This document shows positions 47,446 through 54,969 of a DNA stretch of 54,969 nt, in pieces. The DNA is from Bacteroidales bacterium (GTDB lineage: Bacteria; Bacteroidota; Bacteroidia; Bacteroidales; VadinHA17). Position numbers and translations under genes: made by a program. The notes beneath the pieces were generated by a model. That model was not told the DNA's origin and searched no databases. It saw nothing but the letters and a program-made list of their open reading frames with translations. Numbering within the stretch: position 1 is the stretch's first letter; each line of letters opens with the position of its first letter. Location: contig JAOZPG010000017.1 of the NCBI GenBank assembly GCA_029932855.1, forward strand, positions 1-54,969, given 5' to 3'.

Positions 47446-48717
47446 ATGGAAAAGCAAAATAATATACCTGAATTGCGGTTTCCATCTTTTGGTGATGTAT
47501 GGAATAAGAATAAATTTCATGAATTATTTTCGTTTATTACCACAAATTCTTTTTCAAGAGACCAATTAAATTACGAATTTGGGAATGCAAAGAATATCCA
47601 TTATGGAGATATTCATACAAAATTTGCTACGCTTTTTGATATTGGGAAAGAATTAGTTCCATACATCAATAGCAATATCTCACTCAATAAAACTAAGGAT
47701 GAGAATTATTGTAAAGAAGGTGATGTGATTTTTGCTGATGCTTCAGAAGACTTAAATGATGTCGGGAAAAGCATTGAAGTAGTAAATCTTGATAAACAAA
47801 GAGTGTTAGCAGGATTACACACAATACATTCAAGACCTAATAAGGATTTATTTTCTGTCGGATTCTTGGGCTTCTTAATGACCTCAAATTTTATACGGAC
47901 TCAAATACAGAAAGAATCACAAGGGACTAAAGTATTAAGTATATCAAATGGAAGGTTATCAAAAATAAGTGTGATTTATCCTTCTTTTCCCGAACAAAAG
48001 AAAATCGCATCCTTTTTCACCGCCATTGACCAGAAGATTTCCCAACTAAAACAAAAGAAGACCCTGCTGGAACAATACAAAAAAGGGGTGATGCAAAAAA
48101 TCTTCTCTCAGCAAATCAGGTTTAAGGATGATAATGGGCAGGAGTTTCCAGAATGGGAGAAGAAGAGGTTGGGGGAAATTGCTGTGTTTTATAAGGGTAA
48201 AGGAATTTCAAAAAATGATATCGCAGATAATGGAAATATTGAATGCATCAGATATGGTGAGTTATATACGGTATACCAAGAAACAATTGATGTTGTGAAG
48301 TCAAGAACAAGTGTTAACCCTAAAGATTTGGTTTTAAGTGAAGCCGATGATGTTATTATTCCTGCCTCAGGAGAGACACAGATTGATATTGCCACTGCAT
48401 CTTGTGTATTAAAATCAGGCATTGCCCTTGGGGGAGACCTGAATATAATTAGAAGCAACTTTAATGGCGTTTTTCTTTCCTATCTTTTAAACAGTAAAAT
48501 GAAAAGAGAGATTGCAAAATTAGCACAAGGTATTTCCGTAGTACATTTATATTCGAGTCAACTATCATTATTAAAACTCGAAATTCCAACAGTTTTTGAA
48601 CAAACCAAAATAGCCAATTTCCTATCCGCCATCGATACTAAAATCAACCACACTCAAACCAAAATAGAAAAAGCCGAACTGTGGAAGAAAGGACTTCTTC
48701 AAAAAATATTCGTTTAA
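47446..48717 (+). CDS. hsdS: Type I restriction-modification system, specificity subunit
   Basis: A 423-residue specificity subunit with the expected two target-recognition domains and two helical spacers. The spacers are similar to each other: EQKKIASFFTAIDQKISQLK (centre) and EQTKIANFLSAIDTKINHTQ (end), followed by KKGVMQKIF and KKGLLQKIF. TRD1 covers about 1-180 and TRD2 about 225-385. The recognition sequence is bipartite but cannot be read from the protein alone. Confidence 0.94.
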   Translation: MEKQNNIPELRFPSFGDVWNKNKFHELFSFITTNSFSRDQLNYEFGNAKNIHYGDIHTKFATLFDIGKELVPYINSNISLNKTKDENYCKEGDVIFADASEDLNDVGKSIEVVNLDKQRVLAGLHTIHSRPNKDLFSVGFLGFLMTSNFIRTQIQKESQGTKVLSISNGRLSKISVIYPSFPEQKKIASFFTAIDQKISQLKQKKTLLEQYKKGVMQKIFSQQIRFKDDNGQEFPEWEKKRLGEIAVFYKGKGISKNDIADNGNIECIRYGELYTVYQETIDVVKSRTSVNPKDLVLSEADDVIIPASGETQIDIATASCVLKSGIALGGDLNIIRSNFNGVFLSYLLNSKMKREIAKLAQGISVVHLYSSQLSLLKLEIPTVFEQTKIANFLSAIDTKINHTQTKIEKAELWKKGLLQKIFV

Positions 48718-48720
48718 AAT

Positions 48721-49317
48721 ATGAACGCAAATGATAACATTGATAAATGGTTGGACTTCCTTGACCCTGAAAATTTCAAAGGAAATCTAATGATTTCATC
48801 TCTGTTTATAGCATCGTTTGAATCATTTAAAGATTACGTGGTCGAAGAAGTCAGGTTCTTCTTCAATACTGGATTTGAAAATGGAGAATATACGTTTGAC
48901 CCCACTTATAATACTAAGATTATTGCGAAGGATAGAAGCCCAATAAAAGCAAGTCTTCTCTGGCTTGAAGAAATGGGTGCAATAAGTTCGCAGGATATTG
49001 GTGAGTATGATAATTTTAGACAATTTCGAAATAAACTGTCGCACGAATTGATGGATTTGTTATTCGAGGGACTTCCAGAGAAACTTCCAAACATGTTTGT
49101 TAAACTCATAGACCTTCGTATCAAAATTGAGGAATGGTGGATTTTAAATATTGAAATCCCAGCTAATCCAGATTTTGACTCCGAAGAAGACATAAATGAA
49201 GAAGGGATAACGACTTCAACTCAGATATTTTATAGGCTTTTTAAGGACATGCTTTCAGGAGATGAGAAAAAGGCATCCTACTATCAAAATGAGTTTAAAC
49301 AATATTTTAAAAAATAA
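48721..49317 (+). CDS. HEPN-motif protein inside the type I operon
   Basis: A 198-residue, mostly helical protein between hsdS (three bases upstream) and hsdR (its stop TAA shares a base with the hsdR ATG, as TAATG). It has the sequence FRQFRNKLSHELMD, in which R103-x4-H108 fits the Rx4-6H catalytic signature of HEPN ribonucleases. The surrounding helices (LLWLEEMGAI before the motif) also match small HEPN proteins. I infer a possible RNase or effector tied to the restriction system, comparable in idea to anticodon nucleases embedded in type I loci. No exact family assigned. Confidence 0.7.
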   Translation: MNANDNIDKWLDFLDPENFKGNLMISSLFIASFESFKDYVVEEVRFFFNTGFENGEYTFDPTYNTKIIAKDRSPIKASLLWLEEMGAISSQDIGEYDNFRQFRNKLSHELMDLLFEGLPEKLPNMFVKLIDLRIKIEEWWILNIEIPANPDFDSEEDINEEGITTSTQIFYRLFKDMLSGDEKKASYYQNEFKQYFKK

Positions 49318-52169
49318 TGTCACGCCAACCCGAACTCATACTAGAAGAAAAACTGGTTCAGCAATTAACTGAATTGGGTTATGGTCTCGTGCATATAAGT
49401 AATGAAGCTGATTTAATCATCAACCTCAAGACCCAACTTGAGAAACACAATGGCATTAGGTTCAGCGATAAGGAATTTGAGAAGGTACTGAACATCCTGA
49501 GCAAGGGTTCAGTATTTGAAAAAGCCAAAACGCTGAGGGTAAAACAACATATCATCAAGGATAATGGTGACAACCTATATTTTGAATTCATAGATACAGA
49601 GAACTGGTGTCAGAACCAGTATCAGGTAACACATCAGGTAAGCATAGAGGGTAAGTATAAAAACCGTTATGACGTTACCTTACTCATTAACGGATTGCCA
49701 CTGGTACAGATTGAATTAAAACGCAGAGGACTTGAACTTAAGGAAGCCTTTAACCAGATTAACCGATACCAACGACATTCTTTCGGAGCGAGTTCAGCAC
49801 TTTTTCAGTATGTTCAGGTATTCGTTATTAGCAATGGTGTAAACACCAAGTATTACGCAAATAATCGCTTCCAGTCTTTTAAACAAACGTTTTACTGGAC
49901 AGATATTGAAAATAAGCGTCTTACTAATATTCTTAACGGTTTCACAACGGACTTCCTCGAGCCATGCCACATCAGCAAGATGATTAGCAAGTATGTGGTG
50001 CTAAATGAGACCTATAAAATATTAATGGTGTTAAGACCCTATCAATATTATGCTGTTGAAGCACTTGTGGACAGGGTTGAAAATAGTAGAAAGAATGGAT
50101 ATATCTGGCATACTACTGGAAGCGGAAAGACGCTGACCAGTTTTAAAGCAAGTCAGATATTAACAGGTCTTCCCAAGATAAAAAAGGTGGTCTTTGTGGT
50201 TGACCGCAAAGACTTGGATTATCAAACCAACAAAGAATTTAACAGTTTCAGCAAGGGTAGTGTTGATGGAACTGATAACACCCGACAACTGGTTAAGCAG
50301 TTCCGTGATGACACCAAACTCATCGTAACCACCATTCAGAAACTTAATACTGCCATTAGCAAGAAACATTTTCTGGAAAGAATGGCAAAGGTGGAGAATG
50401 AACGTATAGTTTTTATTTTTGATGAGTGCCACCGCAGCCAGTTCGGTGAAACTCACCAGCGCATCACCAGTTTTTTCAAGAACATCCAAATGTTTGGTTT
50501 CACTGGCACTCCAATCTTTGCTGATAATGCCGTTAAAAATGCTCTGGGTAAAAGAACCACCAAGGAATTATTTGGTGAGTGCCTACACAAATATGTTATT
50601 ACCGATGCCATAAGGGATGAGAATGTCCTGAAGTTCAGTGTGGAATATGTGGGTAAATACAAAAACAAAAACAGTTCTACTGAAATTGATATACAGGTTG
50701 AGGATATCGATGTTCAGGAATTATTGGAAAGTCCTGAACGTCTGGATAAAATCAGTGACTACATCATTGCCTATCACGATAAGAAGACCCATAGGAAGCA
50801 ATTTACAGGCATGTTTGCTGTTGGTAGTGTAGCAACCCTGATTAAATATTACGAGACCTTCCAACGTAAGAAAAACGAGGGTAAACACGACCTGAGAATT
50901 GCTACTATATTCAGCTACATCAGCAATGAAGATGATGCCGATGCTTCAGGGTTTATTCCTGAAGAACTGCCATTAGCAGCCGAACCAGAATTTCAATACC
51001 GTAATTCCCATACTCGTGAAAAACTTGATGGATTTATCGGTGATTATAACCAGATGTTTGGTTCAGCATTTAATACCAAAGACTACCAAAGTTTTTACAA
51101 TTATTATAATGATATCAGCAAGAAGGTCAAGGAACGTAAAATAGACATCTTGCTGGTTGTAAACATGTTCCTGACGGGATTTGATAGTCCAACACTAAAT
51201 ACCCTGTATGTAGATAAGAACCTTAAATATCACGGACTGATTCAAGCATTTTCCCGAACAAACAGAATAATAAACGAATTAAAATCACAGGGCAACATCG
51301 TGACCTTCCGAAATCTCAAGGATGCCACCGATGAAGCCATCACGCTGTTTAGCAACAAGGATGCCATTGATGTAATCATTATGAAACCTATTGAGGATTA
51401 CGTTAAGGCATTCAATGCAGCCTATAAACGACTTCTGGAAATCGTCCCCAGTATCGATAGTGTAAATGAACTTGAAACCGAAGAAGACGAACTGACATTT
51501 ATTAAGGCATTCCGTGATTTAATGCGAGTGAAGAACATCCTGACCTCGTTTTCCGATTTTCACTGGGATGATTTGGAAATGACTGAGCAAACCTTTGAGG
51601 ACTATAAGAGTAAATATCTTGATTTGCACGATAAGGTCAGGAGTGACCATGCGAAAGAAAAGGTTAGCATATTGGATGACGTGGACTTTGAACTGGAACT
51701 TATTCACAGGGATGAAATAAACGTTGCATATATAATCCAGTTACTGGTTAAACTCAAAGCCAACCAGAAGAAAGAAGCTGAACAGGTTGAAAAAGAAATC
51801 CAGAATTTGCTGAACACCGAAACACAATTACGGAGTAAGAAAGAACTTATTGAACGGTTCATCCGTGAGAATCTTCCAATCATCAAGTCCACAGAAGATA
51901 TTCCCGATGAGTTTGAAAAATACTGGAGTGCTGAACAGGAAAAAGCGTTTCATGAACTCGTTAAGACAGAAAACCTCAGCAAGGAGCGGACACAGGCACT
52001 TATTGAAAATTACTTGTACTCCGAAAAAGAACCCATGCGTGATGATATACTTGAATTGCTTCAGGGCGACAAACCAACATTGCTTCAGCGCAAATCAATT
52101 GGTGACAGGATACTGAAAAAGATAGTTGGTTTCGTTGATACATTTATTAACGGAATTAGTGGGTCTTGA
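49317..52169 (+). CDS. hsdR: Type I restriction-modification system, restriction/translocase subunit
   Basis: A 950-residue motor-nuclease. The N-terminal PD-(D/E)xK nuclease shows D119 in YDVTLLING and E133-L-K135 in QIELKRRG. The SF2 helicase follows, with Walker A GSGKT at about 268-272 in WHTTGSGKT, and DECHRS (D369) as motif II. Later motifs include FGFTGTP, VVNMFLTGFDSPTLNTLYVDK and QAFSRTNRI. The C-terminal helical domain (about 760-950) contacts the methyltransferase. All catalytic residues are present, so the system looks functional. Confidence 0.96.
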   Translation: MSRQPELILEEKLVQQLTELGYGLVHISNEADLIINLKTQLEKHNGIRFSDKEFEKVLNILSKGSVFEKAKTLRVKQHIIKDNGDNLYFEFIDTENWCQNQYQVTHQVSIEGKYKNRYDVTLLINGLPLVQIELKRRGLELKEAFNQINRYQRHSFGASSALFQYVQVFVISNGVNTKYYANNRFQSFKQTFYWTDIENKRLTNILNGFTTDFLEPCHISKMISKYVVLNETYKILMVLRPYQYYAVEALVDRVENSRKNGYIWHTTGSGKTLTSFKASQILTGLPKIKKVVFVVDRKDLDYQTNKEFNSFSKGSVDGTDNTRQLVKQFRDDTKLIVTTIQKLNTAISKKHFLERMAKVENERIVFIFDECHRSQFGETHQRITSFFKNIQMFGFTGTPIFADNAVKNALGKRTTKELFGECLHKYVITDAIRDENVLKFSVEYVGKYKNKNSSTEIDIQVEDIDVQELLESPERLDKISDYIIAYHDKKTHRKQFTGMFAVGSVATLIKYYETFQRKKNEGKHDLRIATIFSYISNEDDADASGFIPEELPLAAEPEFQYRNSHTREKLDGFIGDYNQMFGSAFNTKDYQSFYNYYNDISKKVKERKIDILLVVNMFLTGFDSPTLNTLYVDKNLKYHGLIQAFSRTNRIINELKSQGNIVTFRNLKDATDEAITLFSNKDAIDVIIMKPIEDYVKAFNAAYKRLLEIVPSIDSVNELETEEDELTFIKAFRDLMRVKNILTSFSDFHWDDLEMTEQTFEDYKSKYLDLHDKVRSDHAKEKVSILDDVDFELELIHRDEINVAYIIQLLVKLKANQKKEAEQVEKEIQNLLNTETQLRSKKELIERFIRENLPIIKSTEDIPDEFEKYWSAEQEKAFHELVKTENLSKERTQALIENYLYSEKEPMRDDILELLQGDKPTLLQRKSIGDRILKKIVGFVDTFINGISGS

Positions 52170-52605
52170 AATATCCTGTATATTTTGTAACATTTCCGTC
52201 TTAAATCCGTATAATCAGTTAACTACGAGCATATTACATGCAAATAGTGACAATAAAACGACATCTTCCATAATTATTGATGAATATATTAAAGGCAGGT
52301 AGCAATATTTGCTTTTGGTAGTTTTAAGAAGCAAAACTTTTGTAAATTAATACCATATAAGATTATTAAGTGTATCGGTAATCTTTTCCTGTTCTGGTGT
52401 TATTTTATTATTCATACTCTTGTTTTATGAGATACTATATTTATAGTAAGCAGGAACAATTCTATGAAAAAGCTATGCACAACTCTTAAAATTAGTATAT
52501 TTAACAAAAAAAATCGACAACCCTGTAATACACTGACAATTAATTCGTAAAAACGTGAGTTGTGCATGGTTTTATTAAGAGTTGTCACTAACATGCTTTT
52601 TGATT
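52170..52605. other. Non-coding region between hsdR and the palm-domain gene
   Basis: About 436 bp with no supported gene. The right third carries the inverted repeat described separately. A 22-codon minus-strand frame at 52347-52415 is too short to support. AT-rich stretches could hold the promoter of the downstream gene, but no convincing TAnnTTTG box was placed. Confidence 0.5.
52469..52585 (+). repeat. Long inverted repeat upstream of the palm-domain gene
   Basis: ATGCACAACTC (52475-52485) and GAGTTGTGCAT (52557-52567) are exact complements. Pairing extends outward to 52469 and 52573, giving 17 pairs with two G-U. The loop is 71 bases. A second half-copy, TTAAGAGTTGT (52575-52585), is also exactly complementary to 52479-52489, so the left arm can pair with either of two right arms. 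It ends about 20 bases before the ATG at 52606. It may be an RNA structure or repressor sites. Confidence 0.75.
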
Positions 52606-54567
52606 ATGAATAGATATTATGATAATTATTTTGAATATTTGCCTCTTCTTTTAAAGAAAAGGTTAATTGTTTTATTTAATAATCTTCCTGAAGGGTATGA
52701 ATCATTTGGTCGTGATTTCCGTTCATGGAATAATTGTGTTAAAATTTGTAGTGTTGTATTGTTTAAACAATTTGAATTAGGTTCTATTGGAGATTCATCT
52801 TTATTTTATTGTGGGTTATCAGCAGGGTTTTGGAAGGATAAACGTATAATCGGGAATCATTATTCACGATACATAAACTTTCTTCTTGACCAGCAGGTTT
52901 TGCAGCGTAAATGGGGTAGGTTTTATTTTGATGATGGGTTTGTTGATGAATATGGTTACAGGATAAATCCTGAGTTGAATAATGGGGAATATGTTATTGT
53001 TGAATACAAAGACCGAAAAGACAAACCATCAGAGGTAGCTATTAGTGAATATGACGGACATAAACCATTTAAGCCTGAGCCATTCAATTTGGATAAAATT
53101 AACATTGGAAATAAATCGTATGCAAAAAAGTGGGTAAGGGAAAATGCTGAACGATTGGTGAAAGATGCTATTACCGATAATTATTACGATTTACTACCCG
53201 ATAAACTTTCTCTTGCCTTCACAAAGCTAAAAGAGGATGGGACACATCAGACCCGCTATTATTCTGTTAAGAAGGCAAAGGAGATTGCAAAAGTAGAAGA
53301 CCTATCATTGTTTTATTACAGAAACAAAAATGTAATTTCCACAAAAGATTATTTTTTGAAGCAGGTCATTCCTGAATTCACAAAGCACTATTTGTGGCGA
53401 GTATCTTCTTTTAGTAGCGTGAAATTTAATTTGTCCAGACATCAAAAAACCAGAAGGGTATATGGTCAAACTGTTTCGCTACCATCCACATTATTACCAT
53501 TTGTCCGCATCCACAACCAGTTTATAATGCAGGTTGATTTAAAATCCAGTCAATTCACAATCTTCGCCAATATCTTAAACCATTACATTATAAGTGGTGA
53601 TTCCGAGGGAGAGGCATTGCTTGAGAAATTTAGAAACACTAAAAGCAGGGATTTCATTACAAAACTGATAAAGACATTCAAAAAACACAAAGAGAATCTA
53701 TCAAGCAACAGTGTGGATTATAAAAATCCTGTTGAGGATATATATTATGATGAGGGGAATGATGTGTTTCAGTTTTTGCAGGATGTCTTCTTTCATGATT
53801 TTTATAATATACTGAAATCAACACTGAACCTTTCTTCCAGACAACATGCAAAACTTTGGGCATTCACAATTTTGTTTGGAAAGGAGACCACCAACAATAT
53901 CATCAAGAAACAAATGATGGAACTTTACCCAACAATTGTTAATATTATTGATGATTTTAAAAGAACGTATAAATCTAACCAGTTTTCAATCGGTCTTCAG
54001 GTTTTGGAAGCGGAACTGTTTATTGACAATATCTGGAAATCAGCAAAGACCAACCACATCACAAGTTTTACACGACATGACTCCTTAGTGTTTGCAATTT
54101 CAAAAAGAAGTGAAGTAGAAACCATTATTGCAGAAACGCAAGAAAAATTCCAGTTCATTGGCAGTTTCAATTACGAGATATTTAATGAAACGGTAATTAA
54201 GAAGTATGGCTATTATATTCCTGAAGAAGAATTTTGTGTTGATGAATTGGATTTATATACACACTATCCACATCTTGAAGAACACCCATTTAGTGAGTAT
54301 TACGAAGATGATATTGAACTGATGAAACAATTAGTTGAAATCGGAATACATGATGATTATTATGGATTAATTGATTTGGGTATGATGGAAAACATTACTG
54401 AATTACCTTTCTTAGAAGACTCTTCTAAGGAATCAAGATTTCTTGCAGATGAAGTGTGGAATATGCGGGAAGGATATTCGTTTTTTCAGGAAACTACGAA
54501 TAGTATATTGAAAACAATGATTACCATCCTCTCATCAATAAATTTTGATGCAATACCAGAAGACTAA
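52606..54567 (+). CDS. Putative family-A-polymerase-like palm protein
   Basis: A 653-residue protein from ATG 52606 (an in-frame TTG at 52582 is less likely). I do not recognise it by name, but the central part shows polymerase A-type palm motifs in order: motif A MQVDLKSSQFTIFA (D311), motif B RQHAKLWAFTILFGK (R412, K416, FG 424-425, equivalent to R-x3-K-x7-YG), and motif C RHDSLVF (H491, D492). A conserved-looking LQVLEAELF lies between B and C. The N-terminal ~120 residues may contain a winged helix (GNHYSRYINFLLDQQ, then QRKWGRFYF). There is no 3'-5' or 5' exonuclease motif and no reverse-transcriptase YxDD. It could be a replication, defence or single-subunit polymerase protein. The acidic C-terminal ~110 residues are unassigned. 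Confidence 0.65.
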   Translation: MNRYYDNYFEYLPLLLKKRLIVLFNNLPEGYESFGRDFRSWNNCVKICSVVLFKQFELGSIGDSSLFYCGLSAGFWKDKRIIGNHYSRYINFLLDQQVLQRKWGRFYFDDGFVDEYGYRINPELNNGEYVIVEYKDRKDKPSEVAISEYDGHKPFKPEPFNLDKINIGNKSYAKKWVRENAERLVKDAITDNYYDLLPDKLSLAFTKLKEDGTHQTRYYSVKKAKEIAKVEDLSLFYYRNKNVISTKDYFLKQVIPEFTKHYLWRVSSFSSVKFNLSRHQKTRRVYGQTVSLPSTLLPFVRIHNQFIMQVDLKSSQFTIFANILNHYIISGDSEGEALLEKFRNTKSRDFITKLIKTFKKHKENLSSNSVDYKNPVEDIYYDEGNDVFQFLQDVFFHDFYNILKSTLNLSSRQHAKLWAFTILFGKETTNNIIKKQMMELYPTIVNIIDDFKRTYKSNQFSIGLQVLEAELFIDNIWKSAKTNHITSFTRHDSLVFAISKRSEVETIIAETQEKFQFIGSFNYEIFNETVIKKYGYYIPEEEFCVDELDLYTHYPHLEEHPFSEYYEDDIELMKQLVEIGIHDDYYGLIDLGMMENITELPFLEDSSKESRFLADEVWNMREGYSFFQETTNSILKTMITILSSINFDAIPED

Positions 54568-54573
54568 ATGTTA

Positions 54574-54819
54574 TTATAACTCATCTATGATGGATAGTAA
54601 CTCAGAAGCACTTACCCGATAAAACTCACAGAGCTGGAAAAGAGTTAGTATCTTAAAATTTTTAATATTTTCAATATTTAAAATTGTGTTACGATTCAAA
54701 CCAGCTTCAATACCAACTTCTGCTTGTGTAAGATTTTCTGCATATCTTAATTCTTTAAAATAACTTGATATGGCAAATAATTGCTTATCATATTTCTTCT
54801 GGACATTCTTGGACTTCAT
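54574..54819 (-). CDS. XRE-family helix-turn-helix regulator
   Basis: An 81-residue HTH protein (LTQAEVGIEAGLNRNTILNIEN, HTH at about 31-50) with a helical continuation (LTLFQLCEFYRVSASELL). It is convergent with the palm gene, with six bases between the stops. It may regulate this island, but no matching operator was found. The final 150 bp of the window hold no gene. Confidence 0.8.
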   Translation of the reverse strand: MKSKNVQKKYDKQLFAISSYFKELRYAENLTQAEVGIEAGLNRNTILNIENIKNFKILTLFQLCEFYRVSASELLSIIDEL

Positions 54820-54969
54820 GTTTTCGGTTTAATATAAATACTGTAATTGCAGATTTCATAACCTATTTGAATGTGGTGGATGAAGTACTATAACTTAACT
54901 AATGAATGATTAATCATTCTTAAAACCATGTTTATGGAGTAAATAAGAATAGTTAAATATTGGTCTGGA

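Noticed and set aside
52347-52415. 22-codon minus-strand frame
   Set aside because: Too short, with no context or conservation that can be judged here; noted only as part of the gap.
52606-54567. Palm protein as a reverse transcriptase (retron or Abi type)
   Set aside because: No YxDD or related RT motif 5 is present; the R-x3-K-x7-FG and HD motifs fit the family A/T7-like polymerase pattern instead.
54820-54969. attR copy of the tRNA-Pro 3' end at the right edge
   Set aside because: I searched the final bases for the tRNA T-arm and acceptor sequence and found no match.

Overview
The window looks like a chromosomal stretch of a Bacteroidota bacterium, most likely Bacteroidia (Bacteroidales/Marinilabiliales-like). 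The evidence is AT-rich DNA without clear Shine-Dalgarno sites, three secreted proteins with C-terminal type IX secretion (T9SS) sorting domains, a TonB-dependent receptor paired with an SGNH-type lipoprotein, a FISUMP lipoprotein, and families typical of this phylum (DUF4954, DUF4294, DUF3127, 7TMR-DISM kinase, FloA). The genus cannot be fixed from the sequence alone.

Region 1 (1-42.5 kb) is ordinary core and envelope DNA. On the minus strand it holds a secreted GH18 protein, then a run of carrier protein, ADP-forming acyl-CoA synthetase, NagB and a DUF4954 protein. Next come secreted NlpC/P60-like and C39-like putative cysteine peptidases, a NamZ-like (DUF1343) protein that has lost its signature motif, a nitronate monooxygenase, a cold-shock protein and a class A PBP. 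The 18-25 kb part is a set of small, poorly known envelope proteins, some of them recent partial duplicates. It is followed by a 7TMR-DISM histidine kinase, DUF4294, an SSB-tailed DUF3127 protein, FKBP, MnmD, the TonB receptor/SGNH pair, an S9 peptidase, RecA, Bcp, a TPR/SPOR protein, ClpS, NfeD and FloA.

Region 2 (42.6-45.1 kb) is bracketed by tRNA-Ser(GCT) and tRNA-Pro(TGG). Between them lie a structured intergenic repeat array and a three-gene HipB-HipS-HipT-type toxin-antitoxin operon. Its promoter carries three evenly spaced copies of a pseudo-palindrome, probably HipB operators.

Region 3 (45.1-55 kb, right of tRNA-Pro) looks like a defence/mobile island. It has a complete type I restriction-modification operon (hsdM-hsdS-hsdR) with a HEPN-motif protein between hsdS and hsdR. 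Next is a long gene encoding a protein with the three palm motifs of family A polymerases but no exonuclease domain. It is preceded by a 17-bp stem-forming inverted repeat and followed by a convergent XRE regulator. This palm protein plus upstream structured element is the best candidate for an undescribed system. No integrase is visible, so the island's right border probably lies outside the window.
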